This document shows positions 32,832 to 42,162 of a stretch of 64,000 nt of DNA, piece after piece. Within the stretch, counting starts at the first letter, position 1. Each line of letters opens with the position of its first letter. Origin of the DNA: an uncultured Clostridia bacterium. GTDB taxonomy: Bacteria; Bacillota; Clostridia; Oscillospirales; Acutalibacteraceae. Location of the stretch: positions 1 through 64,000 of the forward strand of contig CANQVS010000007.1 of the NCBI GenBank assembly GCA_947627345.1, written 5' to 3'. A program made the position numbers and the translations under genes. Below the pieces are notes generated by a model, which was not told the origin of the DNA, did not search any database, and worked only from the letters and a program-made list of their open reading frames with translations.

Positions 32832-34361
32832 TCAAAATTTATTCCAGTATTTGCGGTCAAGACTTCTATACTGCACAGCCTCGGCGATATGTACCGACTC
32901 GATAGTTTCACTCCCTGCCAAGTCAGCTATGGTGCGCGCAACCTTTAAAATACGGTTATAAGCTCTCGCGGAAAGTCCCATTGTTTCAAACGCGGATTTC
33001 AACAGCCTTGACGCCTCGTCGGAAATTGCGCAGTAATCCTGAAATTCCGCGTCGCTGATACGCGCGTTGCATGTAGTTTTTGAGTTTTTATAACGCTCGT
33101 TTTGAATTTCTCTCGCATTATTTACCCGCCTTTTTATATTTTCGGAGCTTTCCTCGCGTGATTTACCCGAAAGCTCATCGTAATTTACGGGCGGAACCTC
33201 GATATGAATATCAAAACGGTCTATAAGCGGACCCGATACACGGTTAAGGTACCTCTGAATTGAGGTTTCTGAACAGGTACATTTACGGGTTGGATGATTA
33301 AAATATCCGCACGGACAGGGGTTCATCGCCGCAATAAGCATAAAATTGCAGGGGTATGTATACTTACCACTCGCGCGTGAAACCGTAACCGTTCCGTCCT
33401 CTAAAGGCTGGCGCAAAACCTCCATAGTTTTTCTTCCAAACTCGGGCAGTTCATCCATAAACAAAATTCCGTTATTCGCAAGCGAAATCTCTCCGGGTTT
33501 TACCTTAACTCCGCCTCCGCTAAGAGCGACAGGAGAGACGGTATGATGAGGCGCACGAAACGGCCTTATTTTTACAAGTGGAGAGCCTTTTGGCAGAGTT
33601 CCCGCGATTGAGTGAATTTTTGTAGTTTCGATTGATTCCTCAAACGTCATATCGGGTAAAATTCCCGTCATACGCTTTGCAAGCATACTCTTTCCCGAAC
33701 CCGGAGGTCCTATAAGCAGAACATTATGACCGCCCGCCGCGGCGATTTCAAGCGCGCGCTTTACCTCGTACTGACCCTTTACTTGTGAAAAATCGGGCAT
33801 CTCACCTAATTCCGATTCGCTTTCGGGATTTGGCTTTGCAGGGGTAATATCCTCAATTCCCCTGAAATACTGAACAAGGCTGTAAACACTGTCTACAGGA
33901 TAAACATCAATTCCGTCTACAACAGCGCCTTCCACGGCATTTTCAGCAGGAACAAACAGTCTTTTTATTCCGCACTCTTTGGCTTTTATTGTCATCGGCA
34001 AAATTCCGTTTACAGCCCTGAGTTCGCCTGATAAACTAAGTTCGCCTAAAAAAGCACAATCGTCTGTATCCGCTTTCAAATTTCCCGTCGCTTTAAGCAG
34101 GGCGATATATATGGGAAGGTCATAAATTGGACCTTCTTTTTTATAATCGGCAGGCGCGAGGTTAACGGTAATTCTCGTAATCGGAAAATCAAAGCCCGTA
34201 TTTTTAAACGCGTTTCTTACCCTGTCTTTGCTTTCCTTTACCGCAATATCGGGCAAACCCACCATATCGAACAGCGCCTGACCCTTTGACAGAGAAACCT
34301 CAACCTCGACAGGATAGCTGTCCATACCAAATAATCCAAAGCTTTTACATTTTACTACCAT
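32832..34361 (-). CDS. ComM/YifB-family Mg-chelatase-like AAA+ ATPase
   Basis: 509 residues: an N-terminal Lon-protease-like fold (about 1-170), AAA+ core with Walker A IGPPGSGKSM (near 216-225), the FRAPHHTVS motif, Walker B GILFMDELPEF, and a zinc-type MNPCPCGYFNHPTRKCTC segment (near 345-362). YifB/ComM proteins act as branch-migration helicases during natural transformation in other bacteria. Length and motifs are complete. Confidence 0.93.
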   Translation of the reverse strand: MVVKCKSFGLFGMDSYPVEVEVSLSKGQALFDMVGLPDIAVKESKDRVRNAFKNTGFDFPITRITVNLAPADYKKEGPIYDLPIYIALLKATGNLKADTDDCAFLGELSLSGELRAVNGILPMTIKAKECGIKRLFVPAENAVEGAVVDGIDVYPVDSVYSLVQYFRGIEDITPAKPNPESESELGEMPDFSQVKGQYEVKRALEIAAAGGHNVLLIGPPGSGKSMLAKRMTGILPDMTFEESIETTKIHSIAGTLPKGSPLVKIRPFRAPHHTVSPVALSGGGVKVKPGEISLANNGILFMDELPEFGRKTMEVLRQPLEDGTVTVSRASGKYTYPCNFMLIAAMNPCPCGYFNHPTRKCTCSETSIQRYLNRVSGPLIDRFDIHIEVPPVNYDELSGKSREESSENIKRRVNNAREIQNERYKNSKTTCNARISDAEFQDYCAISDEASRLLKSAFETMGLSARAYNRILKVARTIADLAGSETIESVHIAEAVQYRSLDRKYWNKF

Positions 34362-34460
34362 ATCCGTTTCCTCAATTTCCTGTTACATTTGATTTGTATT
34401 ACAAATTGAGTATATCATTGAACGAACGTTTTAGCAATAGGGTCTTAAAAAATTGTGAAT

Positions 34461-34489
34461 TTGACATAATAATTTTTTTGCTGTATTAT
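34461..34489 (+). promoter_or_regulatory. Promoter of the sigma factor gene
   Basis: TTGACA (34461-34466) and TATTAT (34484-34489) are 17 bp apart. The expected start of transcription (about 34496) falls at the Shine-Dalgarno sequence itself, so the leader would be only about 15 nt. Confidence 0.7.
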
Positions 34490-34510
34490 ACAGTAAAGGT
34501 GGTGTAAGCT

Positions 34511-35077
34511 CTGATTGGAACTAACTACAGCGCGTTAAGCGACTCAACGCTTGCCGCGCTTTCAAAAAAAGGCGACGAAAAAGCTTTTGAGGAAATTACT
34601 TTACGTTATATTAAACTTCTCTATTCATTAGCGTCAAAATACAGTACCGATAACTATGAAACGCAGGATTTTGTTCAGGAAGGTCTGCTGGCATTTCTTA
34701 TTGCGGCAAAGACCTATGACGAAAGCAAAAACGCTTCGTTTAAAAATTATGCCTCAAAATGTGCTAAAAACCGCTTTAACGATATTGTAAAAAAGGGTAA
34801 TTCAAAGAGCGCGGTACCCAAATCACATATCGTTTCTATGGAGAGTATCGAAGACAAAACCGATGAAGCGCAAAATATTGAGGACTATGTTCTTGAAAGA
34901 GAATATCTTAAAACCCTTATTAAGCACATTGACTCTATGCTTAATTCTGATGAAAAAAAGGTATTTGATATGTACACACGCGGATTTTCCTATAAAGAAA
35001 TAGCTGAAACGACAAACACATCGCCGAAAAAGATTGATAACATTCTGCAAAAAATAAAACGCAAACTCCGTAAATAA
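34511..35077 (+). CDS. RNA polymerase sigma-70 family factor (SigH-like) with non-AUG start
   Basis: The open frame encodes about 188 residues: region 2 (YIKLLYSLASKYSTDNYETQDFVQEGLLAFLIAAKTYDESKNASFKNYASKCAKNRFNDIVKK, given here in parts) and region 4 (VFDMYTRGFSYKEIAETTNTSPKKIDNILQ). No ATG, GTG or TTG exists in frame between the stop at 34505-34507 and Met109 (34838), which would remove all of region 2. CTG at 34511 lies 8 nt behind AAAGGTGGTG and is the best start, ATT at 34514 the alternative. Probably a stationary-phase or sporulation sigma. A sequence error is possible. Confidence 0.75.
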   Translation: MIGTNYSALSDSTLAALSKKGDEKAFEEITLRYIKLLYSLASKYSTDNYETQDFVQEGLLAFLIAAKTYDESKNASFKNYASKCAKNRFNDIVKKGNSKSAVPKSHIVSMESIEDKTDEAQNIEDYVLEREYLKTLIKHIDSMLNSDEKKVFDMYTRGFSYKEIAETTNTSPKKIDNILQKIKRKLRK

Positions 35078-35185
35078 TTTTTCATATTAACGTTAAATAT
35101 TTCAACCGCTATCTGAAAAACATATCCCCAAATGTTTCATTCCATATCCTGTTTTGACTAAAAATTGCATATTCACTGTTGTATA

Positions 35186-35214
35186 AAAGCGGGCGCACAA
35201 AATGCGCCCGCTTT
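35186..35214. terminator. Bidirectional terminator between the sigma factor and gatB
   Basis: AAAGCGGGCGCA (35186-35197) and TGCGCCCGCTTT (35203-35214), a 12-bp GC-rich stem with a 5-nt loop. Confidence 0.8.
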
Positions 35215-35244
35215 AATGTTATATTTTTAATTCATCAAATAATA

Positions 35245-36663
35245 TTACCCTTGATTAATAAGCTCAATCAGTTTTGAACGTACAGCCTGCGCGTCAGCCT
35301 TGCCGCGGCTTTGTTTCATAACATTTCCCAAAAGCGACATAAGAGCCTTTTCCTTTCCGCCCTTATAATCAGCTACGGCATTGGGATTACTCTGTATAGC
35401 ATTTTTACACATCTGCTCCAAAGCGCTGTCGTCAACTCCGCCGAGGTCATTCTCATCTATAAACTCCCCGCAGGGTTTTCCCGTATCAAGCATTTTTTCA
35501 AGCGTTTTCTTCGCAAGGTTGTTCTGGATTTTCTTATCCTCAATAAGCTTTACAAGTTCATTTAAGTTTTCGGGAGACACCGCTACATCAAACGACTCTT
35601 TGTCCTTTTCGGTTTCAACTCTCCTGAATATTGAGCCTATAATAAAGTTTGAAACTGTTTTCGGATTTTTAAGTCCCTTTACCGCCTCGTCGAAATACTC
35701 GCTTACCTTTCTGTACTTTGTTAAAAGCTCCGCGTCCTTTTCGGGAATATCATACTCGTCAATATAGCGGTTCTTTTTAGCCTCGGGAAGCTCGGGAAGC
35801 GTCTTTCGTATTTCCTCAACTTCTTCTCTGCTCGTCAAAATTGTTACGAGGTCGGGGTCACGGAAATAACGGTAATCGTTAGCGTCCTCTTTTCCTCTCA
35901 TAGACGAGGTCGTGTTTGTCGCGTCGTCATAACGCAGAGTTTCCTGAATAACCTCTCCGCCGTTTTCAATAACGTCAACCTGACGTTCAAACTCATACTC
36001 CATAGCCTTGACTATATTATTAATAGAGTTCATATTTTTAATCTCGGTACGCGTTCCGAGTTTATCGCTTCCCTCGGGACGTACTGAAATATTAACGTCA
36101 CAGCGCATTGAGCCTTCCTGCATACGGCAGTCGGAAACCCCGATATAACGCATAATCTGCTGGAGCTTTTCTACATACTCCCTCGCCTCGTCAACGCTTC
36201 TGAAATCAGGCTCGGTAACAATTTCGATTAGAGGGACTCCGCCTCGGTTATAGTCAACATAGGTATCGCCGTGAGCGTGAATAAGCTTGCCCGCGTCCTC
36301 CTCGATGTGTATTCTCAAAATTCGTATTTTTCTTCCGTTTGAAAGCTCGATATATCCGTGCTCACAAAGGGGCTTATCGTACTCGGAAATTTGGTACGCC
36401 TTAGGCAAATCGGGGTAGCAGTAATTTTTTCTGTCCATTTTTGCTACCTCGGCAATTTCGCAGTTGGTGGCAAGTCCTGCCATAATTGCGTACCTTACAA
36501 CCTGACGGTTAAGCTTGGGTAAAGTACCGGGAAGTCCGATACAAACGGGACAACAATGAGTATTCGGCTCGCCTCCGAACTTAGTCGTACAGCTACAGAA
36601 AATTTTTGTTTTCGTTGACAATTCAACGTGGGTTTCAAAACCGCCTACCAATTCGTATTTCAC
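35245..36663 (-). CDS. gatB: Asp/Glu-tRNA amidotransferase subunit B
   Basis: 472 residues from GTG at 36663, which overlaps the gatA stop (GTGA); the family start KYELVGGFETHVELSTKTKIFC confirms it. It shows the cradle domain with CCPVCIGLPG and FCSC zinc cysteines, the RIHIEEDAGK and YNRGGVPLIEIVTEPD motifs, and the C-terminal helical/YqeY-like tail. It binds and phosphorylates misacylated tRNA. The opening GGFETHVEL departs slightly from the more common GLEVHVEL. Confidence 0.96.
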   Translation of the reverse strand: MKYELVGGFETHVELSTKTKIFCSCTTKFGGEPNTHCCPVCIGLPGTLPKLNRQVVRYAIMAGLATNCEIAEVAKMDRKNYCYPDLPKAYQISEYDKPLCEHGYIELSNGRKIRILRIHIEEDAGKLIHAHGDTYVDYNRGGVPLIEIVTEPDFRSVDEAREYVEKLQQIMRYIGVSDCRMQEGSMRCDVNISVRPEGSDKLGTRTEIKNMNSINNIVKAMEYEFERQVDVIENGGEVIQETLRYDDATNTTSSMRGKEDANDYRYFRDPDLVTILTSREEVEEIRKTLPELPEAKKNRYIDEYDIPEKDAELLTKYRKVSEYFDEAVKGLKNPKTVSNFIIGSIFRRVETEKDKESFDVAVSPENLNELVKLIEDKKIQNNLAKKTLEKMLDTGKPCGEFIDENDLGGVDDSALEQMCKNAIQSNPNAVADYKGGKEKALMSLLGNVMKQSRGKADAQAVRSKLIELINQG

Positions 36664-38117
36664 AGCTTTACACCCCACTTTGTTTCTTTAAAGTTTTCGC
36701 CGGCGGCTTTCTCATAAGCGTTAGCGGCGTTTAAGATAGTCGCCTCGCTGAATTTATTACCGATAAGCTGCATTCCTATCGGCATACCCTTAGAGTTAAA
36801 ACCGCAGGGGATTGATACCGCGGGAAGTCCCGCAATATTTACAGGTACGGTACAAATATCCGTAAGGTAGGTTTCTACAGGGTCGCTTACAGCGTGTCCC
36901 ATTTCAAACGCCGTCATCGGAACTGTCGGGGCGAGAACAAAGTCACACTTTGTAAACGCGCTGTCAAACGCCTTTACAATCGTACCGCGCAGATTCTGCG
37001 CCTTTTTATAATAAGCGTCATAATAACCCGCAGAAAGCACATAAGTACCGAGCAAAATTCTCCTCTTAACTTCTTCTCCGAAACCCTCGCTCCTTGTACG
37101 ACACATCATATCGTGGGTACCGTTGTAGTGTTCAGCCTTAAAGCCGTAACGGATACCGTCGTAACGTCCGAGGTTTGAGGACGCCTCCGCGCAGGCGATA
37201 ATGTAATAAACGGGCAACGCGAATTTAAGCGCAGGCATATCGAAATATATAATCTCCGCGCCCAGACTTTCATAGACCTTGACCGCGTTTAAAACTGCCT
37301 CTTTAACATCATCTCTAATGCCCTCAAGATATTCACGGGCAATTCCGATTTTCATACCCTTAATATCATCGTTTACAGTATCATAGGTTTTTCTGCCTTT
37401 ACGTCCCTGACAAGTACTGTCCTTAGTGTCATAGTCCGAAATTGCGTCGAAAACAATCGACGCGTCCTCAACGGTTTTAGTTATCGGACCGATTTGGTCA
37501 AGACTTGACGCGTACGCAATAAGACCGTAACGGGACACGGCTCCGTAAGTCGGCTTTAATCCGACTACACCGCAGAACGATGCAGGCTGACGTATTGAAC
37601 CGCCCGTATCGGAGCCTAAACCGTAGGGAGCGATATTACCCGCGACAGCGCTTGCAACTCCGCCCGATGAACCTCCGGCGCAATGCTTTGTATTAAACGG
37701 GTTCGTTGCGCCTCCGAAATATGACGTTTCGCAGGAAGAACCCATAGCGAACTCGTCCATATTTGTTTTGCCGAGCAAAACGGCGCCGTCGCTTTCAAGT
37801 TTATCCCAGACTGTAGCGTTATAGATAGGCTTATAACCTGTTAAAATCTTTGAACAGCAGGTCGTCTCAATTCCTTTTGTTGAAAGGTTATCCTTTAGGG
37901 TCATAGGAACTCCTTCCAAAAGTCCTATTTCCTCACCTTCAAAAATTTTCTTATCCACCTTTTCAGCCTGTAATAAAGCCGTATCGGCGGTCACGTTAAC
38001 ATAGGCGTTTAGCTCCTTGTTGGCGCTTTCTATCTGTTCTAAATATTTTTCTGTCAATTCCTTACACGAAATTTGCTTGGAAGACAGCATATCGTGAATT
38101 TTCTTTATTTCTGACAT
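36660..38117 (-). CDS. gatA: Asp/Glu-tRNA amidotransferase subunit A
   Basis: 485 residues from the ATG at 38117; GGAGG lies inside the longer frame. The amidase triad is present: Lys75 (TLKDN), cis-Ser150 (AGGSSGG) and nucleophile Ser174 (TGGSIRQPAS). It releases ammonia from glutamine for GatB. It lies 11 bp after gatC and overlaps gatB. Confidence 0.97.
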   Translation of the reverse strand: MSEIKKIHDMLSSKQISCKELTEKYLEQIESANKELNAYVNVTADTALLQAEKVDKKIFEGEEIGLLEGVPMTLKDNLSTKGIETTCCSKILTGYKPIYNATVWDKLESDGAVLLGKTNMDEFAMGSSCETSYFGGATNPFNTKHCAGGSSGGVASAVAGNIAPYGLGSDTGGSIRQPASFCGVVGLKPTYGAVSRYGLIAYASSLDQIGPITKTVEDASIVFDAISDYDTKDSTCQGRKGRKTYDTVNDDIKGMKIGIAREYLEGIRDDVKEAVLNAVKVYESLGAEIIYFDMPALKFALPVYYIIACAEASSNLGRYDGIRYGFKAEHYNGTHDMMCRTRSEGFGEEVKRRILLGTYVLSAGYYDAYYKKAQNLRGTIVKAFDSAFTKCDFVLAPTVPMTAFEMGHAVSDPVETYLTDICTVPVNIAGLPAVSIPCGFNSKGMPIGMQLIGNKFSEATILNAANAYEKAAGENFKETKWGVKL

Positions 38118-38128
38118 ACTTATCCTCC

Positions 38129-38407
38129 TCAATTATGGTTTCGTACAAGAAAATGGTCCTCCGCCTGTTCGGGAGCATTCTTTAATATTTCCTCGCTCGG
38201 ATACGAAGGAACGACAACGTCATCACGGAACACATTTGAAAGATTATTAATATTGTCAAAGTCCTCGCCCGAATCGGGAGCGTTATTAATGGCGTCGGCA
38301 AATTCGACGATTTCCTGCATTTGCTTAGTTAAACCGTCGAGTTCCTCCTCCGCTACAAACAGTTTTGAAAGAATCGCGATATTCTCTACATCTTCTCTTG
38401 TTACCAT
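38129..38407 (-). CDS. gatC: Asp/Glu-tRNA amidotransferase subunit C
   Basis: 92 residues with the typical VENIAILSKLFVAEEELDGLTKQMQEIVEFADAI helix pair and a closing FRDDVVVPS segment. It clamps GatA and GatB together. It lies between aspS and gatA on the same strand, about 80 bp after aspS. Confidence 0.93.
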   Translation of the reverse strand: MVTREDVENIAILSKLFVAEEELDGLTKQMQEIVEFADAINNAPDSGEDFDNINNLSNVFRDDVVVPSYPSEEILKNAPEQAEDHFLVRNHN

Positions 38408-38490
38408 ATTATTCAGTCCTTTGCGCTGTTTTACGAAAATAACAGTCCATATTTAAAATGGATTGTAAAATAACAACTTTCAGATAAAAA

Positions 38491-40236
38491 TTATCTTAAT
38501 TTAATATGAACTTCACGAAGCTGTGTTTCGCTTACTTCTCCAGGCGAGCCCAAAAGCAAATCCTGAGCGTTTGAGTTCATCGGGAACGGAATAACCTCAC
38601 GTATATTTTCCTCCTCTGTAAGGAGCATAATCATACGGTCAACTCCGGGAGCCATACCCGCGTGAGGCGGTGCGCCGTATTGGAATGCGGTATAAAGCGA
38701 TTTAAACTTATCCTTAAGCTCTTCCTCGCTGTAGCCTGCAATTTCAAATGCTTTAACCATAATATCAAGGTCGTGATTACGAACAGCTCCCGAGGAAAGC
38801 TCAACGCCGTTGCATACAATATCGTACTGATAAGCCAAAATTTCAGTCGGCTCTTTGCTAAGGAGAGCGTCCATACCGCCCTGAGGCATTGAAAACGGGT
38901 TGTGAGTAAAGATTGTTTTTCCGTCCTCGTCAATTTCATACATCGGAAAATCGACGATAAAGCACATTTCAAATCGGCTTGTATCAATAAGATTAAGTCT
39001 TGTTGCAACTTCCGTTCTTATCTGCCCCGCAAGCTTGGGTGCTATAGCACAACTGTCGGCGATAAAGTAAATAACATCGCCTGCCTTGGAACCATTACGC
39101 TTAATAAGCTCCTCTCTGTCGCCCGGCTTTAGGAATTTATCAATCGGTCCGTCAAAGGTTAAATCATCGCAAACCTTGACATATCCGAGGCCTTTCATTC
39201 CGATTGAAAGAGCGAACTCCTCCATACGTTTAAACCACTTTTTGCTTTGAGATGAGGCATTGGGAACATTGATTGAACGAACACATTTCTTTCTGAACGG
39301 AGCGAAATCTGTTTCAACGAACATATCGCTAATTTCTTTTATTTCAAGCGGATTTCTCAAATCGGGTTTATCCGTACCGTATTTAAGCATAGCCTCCTCA
39401 AACGGAATACGCTTAAACGGAGCAGGGCTTACCTTTTTATCCGTGAACTTTGTGAATGTATCGTAAAGAACCTCTTCGGCAACCTTAAAAACATCTTCCT
39501 GCGTAGCGAACGCCATTTCAAAATCGAGCTGATAGAACTCGCCGGGGCTTCTGTCTGCGCGTGCGTCCTCGTCACGGAAACAAGGCGCAATCTGGAAATA
39601 CTTATCAAATCCCGAAACCATTAAAAGCTGTTTGAAAATCTGCGGAGCCTGCGGAAGGGCGTAAAATTTTCCCTTGTGCTTACGGCTTGGGATAAGATAA
39701 TCCCTTGCGCCCTCGGGGGACGAGGTTGAAAGTATAGGAGTGTTAATCTCGGTAAAGCCAAGCTCGTTCATCTTATTGCGCATAAAGCTGACAACCTTTG
39801 AACGAAGAAGTATATTATTATGGACTTTGGGATTACGCAAATCGAGAAAACGGTAGCGAAGTCTTACGTCCTCGTTGGTATTCTTTGACGTCGCGACCTC
39901 AAACGGCAACTCGTTTTTACACTTACCGAGGACCTTTATATCCTCCGTATGAACCTCAACATAACCTGTCGCGATTTTGGGATTAATCGTGTCCTCTCCG
40001 CGCTTAACCACCTTACCGCTTAAAGTAACAGTACATTCACGGTTAATATTTTTAAGCAGATTATCGTCGTGAACAACAACCTGAAGCACGCCGTATTCGT
40101 CTCGTATATCAAGAAACATTACTCCGCCGTGGTCGCGTATATTTTCTACCCAACCCGCAACTCTGACTTGCTGGTCGATGTTTTCCTCTCTAAGCTGACC
40201 GCAGTTTACTGTGCGGTAAACATTCTCCATCATCAT
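38491..40236 (-). CDS. aspS: Aspartyl-tRNA synthetase
   Basis: 581 residues. OB-fold anticodon-binding domain (about 15-110), class II motifs including GARDYLIPSR, FRDEDARADRSPGEFYQLD and the C-terminal GMAPGVDRMIMLL, with the bacterial GAD insertion. Linkage to gatCAB suggests that some Asp is placed on tRNA-Asn and amidated there, but a free asnS elsewhere cannot be excluded. Three ATG codons begin the frame; the first, behind AAAGGA, is used. Confidence 0.96.
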   Translation of the reverse strand: MMMENVYRTVNCGQLREENIDQQVRVAGWVENIRDHGGVMFLDIRDEYGVLQVVVHDDNLLKNINRECTVTLSGKVVKRGEDTINPKIATGYVEVHTEDIKVLGKCKNELPFEVATSKNTNEDVRLRYRFLDLRNPKVHNNILLRSKVVSFMRNKMNELGFTEINTPILSTSSPEGARDYLIPSRKHKGKFYALPQAPQIFKQLLMVSGFDKYFQIAPCFRDEDARADRSPGEFYQLDFEMAFATQEDVFKVAEEVLYDTFTKFTDKKVSPAPFKRIPFEEAMLKYGTDKPDLRNPLEIKEISDMFVETDFAPFRKKCVRSINVPNASSQSKKWFKRMEEFALSIGMKGLGYVKVCDDLTFDGPIDKFLKPGDREELIKRNGSKAGDVIYFIADSCAIAPKLAGQIRTEVATRLNLIDTSRFEMCFIVDFPMYEIDEDGKTIFTHNPFSMPQGGMDALLSKEPTEILAYQYDIVCNGVELSSGAVRNHDLDIMVKAFEIAGYSEEELKDKFKSLYTAFQYGAPPHAGMAPGVDRMIMLLTEEENIREVIPFPMNSNAQDLLLGSPGEVSETQLREVHIKLR

Positions 40237-40360
40237 ATATCTTTATCCTTTCACGGTATTTTTAAGAAAATCTGCATAAATCAGACACGTTCTTACAGCA
40301 TTCTGCAAGCAAAAATCAATCTGTAAATAAAAATACCCCATTTTTGCATTATCAATCGTT

Positions 40361-40389
40361 AGTATACCATATTTTTACATTTCAATCAA
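40361..40389 (-). promoter_or_regulatory. Promoter of the aspS-gatCAB operon
   Basis: On the minus strand TTGATT (40384-40389) and TATACT (40361-40366) are 17 bp apart. The leader of roughly 120 nt shows no T-box consensus. Confidence 0.6.
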
Positions 40390-40590
40390 GTATTTTTTAG
40401 ATGACAAGTATAATATGTTGAAACAAAACTATAATTAAAAATCTTATTTAATAAAAAACTAATTGTTCTATACAAAATATGTTATATGTATTAAATTCAA
40501 ATTTTTATGTTGTATCGCAAAATATGGCAATATATCCGAAAATAATTATACAGATTTATAGATAAAACATAAATTTGACGCGTATATATA

Positions 40591-40624
40591 AAAAAACAGA
40601 TAAGCAATTGCCTATCTGTTTTTT
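40591..40624 (-). terminator. Terminator of the trpB gene
   Basis: AAAAAACAGATA (40591-40602) and TATCTGTTTTTT (40613-40624) form a 12-bp stem with T-runs on both strands. Confidence 0.8.
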
Positions 40625-40645
40625 AAATTTAATTCTTATTTAGAA

Positions 40646-42022
40646 TTATTTATCAACTTTCGGAAGTCCTGCAAAACCTTTTTCGAGGTCAGCGTCGGTC
40701 GGAATATAGTCGGTCATAACGCCGTCGTTGAATTTCTCATACGCTACCATATCAAAGTAACCTGTGCCCGTTAAGCCGAACAAAATTGTTTTCTCCTCGC
40801 CCGTTTCCTTACATTTAAGAGCCTCGTCAATCGCAACGCGGATTGCGTGGCTTGACTCGGGTGCGGGAAGTATTCCCTCAACTCTCGCGAACTGTTCCGC
40901 CGCCTCAAATACGGAGGTCTGCTCAACCGAACGCGCCTCCATAAGCCCGTCATGATAAAGCTGTGAAAGAGTCGAACTCATACCGTGATAACGAAGTCCG
41001 CCCGCGTGATTTGCAGAGGGGATAAATCCGCTGCCGAGAGTGTACATCTTAGAAAGAGGACAAACCATTCCCGTATCGCAGAAATCATAAGCGAATTTAC
41101 CGCGTGTAAAGCTCGGGCAGGAAGCAGGCTCAACAGCAATAACCTGATAGTCAGCCTCTCCCCTCAGCTTTTCGCCCATAAACGGAGCAATAAGTCCGCC
41201 GAGGTTTGAACCTCCGCCTGCACAACCGATAATCATATCAGGCTTAACGCCGTATTTATCCATAGCGATTTTACTCTCAAGACCGATAATGGACTGGTGA
41301 AGAAGAACCTGATTAAGTACACTTCCGAGAACGTAGCGGTAACCGGGAGTTGAGGTCGCAACCTCAACCGCCTCTGAAATCGCACAGCCGAGACTGCCTG
41401 TCGTTCCGGGGTGATCCTCTAAAATTTTTCTTCCGATGTTTGTTGTTTTTGACGGAGAGGGAGTTACGCTTGCGCCGTATGTTCTCATAACCTCACGTCT
41501 GAACGGCTTTTGCTCGTAGCTTACCTTTACCATATAAACCTTACAGTCAAGGTCAAAATACGAACAAGCCATCGAAAGCGCCGTGCCCCACTGACCTGCG
41601 CCCGTTTCTGTGGTGACACCCTTTAAGCCCTGTTTTTTTGCATAATAAGCCTGTGCAATTGCGCTGTTGAGCTTATGGCTTCCGCTTGTATTATTACCCT
41701 CGAATTTATAGTAAATTTTTGCGGGAGTGCCTAAGGCTTTTTCAAGGAAATACGCTCTTATCAGCGGAGAGGGACGGTACATTTTATAGAAATTCTGAAT
41801 TTCTTCCGGAATATCAATAAACGCGTCAGTGTCGTTAAGCTCCTGCGCAACAAGCTCCTCGCAAAAAACGGGAGCGAGTTCTTCGGCTGTCATAGGCTTT
41901 AGTGTCGCAGGGTTAAGCAGAGGAGCAGGCTTGTTTTTCATATCTGCCCTGACGTTGTACCATTTTGTCGGTATTTCGCTTTCGTCAAGATAGATTTTGT
42001 AAGGGATTTTATTTTCTGACAT
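40646..42022 (-). CDS. trpB: TrpB2-type tryptophan synthase beta chain
   Basis: 458 residues, longer than TrpB1. The pyridoxal phosphate lysine is Lys117 in GSHKLN, after FEGNNTS. ETGAGQWGTALS, CAGGGSNLGG and the C-terminal FGLTGTGYFDM fit the family. TrpB2 has extended N-terminal and loop segments, seen here. It makes tryptophan from indole and serine. No other trp gene is beside it, typical of a stand-alone indole-salvage TrpB2. Confidence 0.9.
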   Translation of the reverse strand: MSENKIPYKIYLDESEIPTKWYNVRADMKNKPAPLLNPATLKPMTAEELAPVFCEELVAQELNDTDAFIDIPEEIQNFYKMYRPSPLIRAYFLEKALGTPAKIYYKFEGNNTSGSHKLNSAIAQAYYAKKQGLKGVTTETGAGQWGTALSMACSYFDLDCKVYMVKVSYEQKPFRREVMRTYGASVTPSPSKTTNIGRKILEDHPGTTGSLGCAISEAVEVATSTPGYRYVLGSVLNQVLLHQSIIGLESKIAMDKYGVKPDMIIGCAGGGSNLGGLIAPFMGEKLRGEADYQVIAVEPASCPSFTRGKFAYDFCDTGMVCPLSKMYTLGSGFIPSANHAGGLRYHGMSSTLSQLYHDGLMEARSVEQTSVFEAAEQFARVEGILPAPESSHAIRVAIDEALKCKETGEEKTILFGLTGTGYFDMVAYEKFNDGVMTDYIPTDADLEKGFAGLPKVDK

Positions 42023-42065
42023 ATAATTACCTCCATTTTATAATACTTTATCACTTTACTTTACT

Positions 42066-42094
42066 AATATAACACAATTTTAAAAAATTGTCTA
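42066..42094 (-). promoter_or_regulatory. Promoter of trpB
   Basis: On the minus strand TAGACA (42089-42094) and TATATT (42066-42071) are 17 bp apart. A TATAAT for the divergent nfo gene lies a little further right, without a clear -35. Confidence 0.45.
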
Positions 42095-42162
42095 TATCAT
42101 TTGTGGAAATTTTATAAAAGTGTGATATAATACAAATATATTTTTAATCAGAGGATGGTATT

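Larger units (their letters stand above)
40237..40645. other. AT-rich intergenic region
   Basis: About 400 bp without a gene. It holds the aspS promoter, a trpB terminator at 40591-40624 and otherwise AT-rich sequence with no structure that I can support. Confidence 0.6.

Noticed and set aside
34838..35077. Sigma gene starting at the first ATG (79 codons)
   Set aside because: It would delete region 2, although the frame upstream clearly encodes it and has promoter and ribosome site.
40237..40390. T-box leader upstream of aspS
   Set aside because: No conserved T-box sequence or specifier stem could be found on the minus strand, and no clear terminator.
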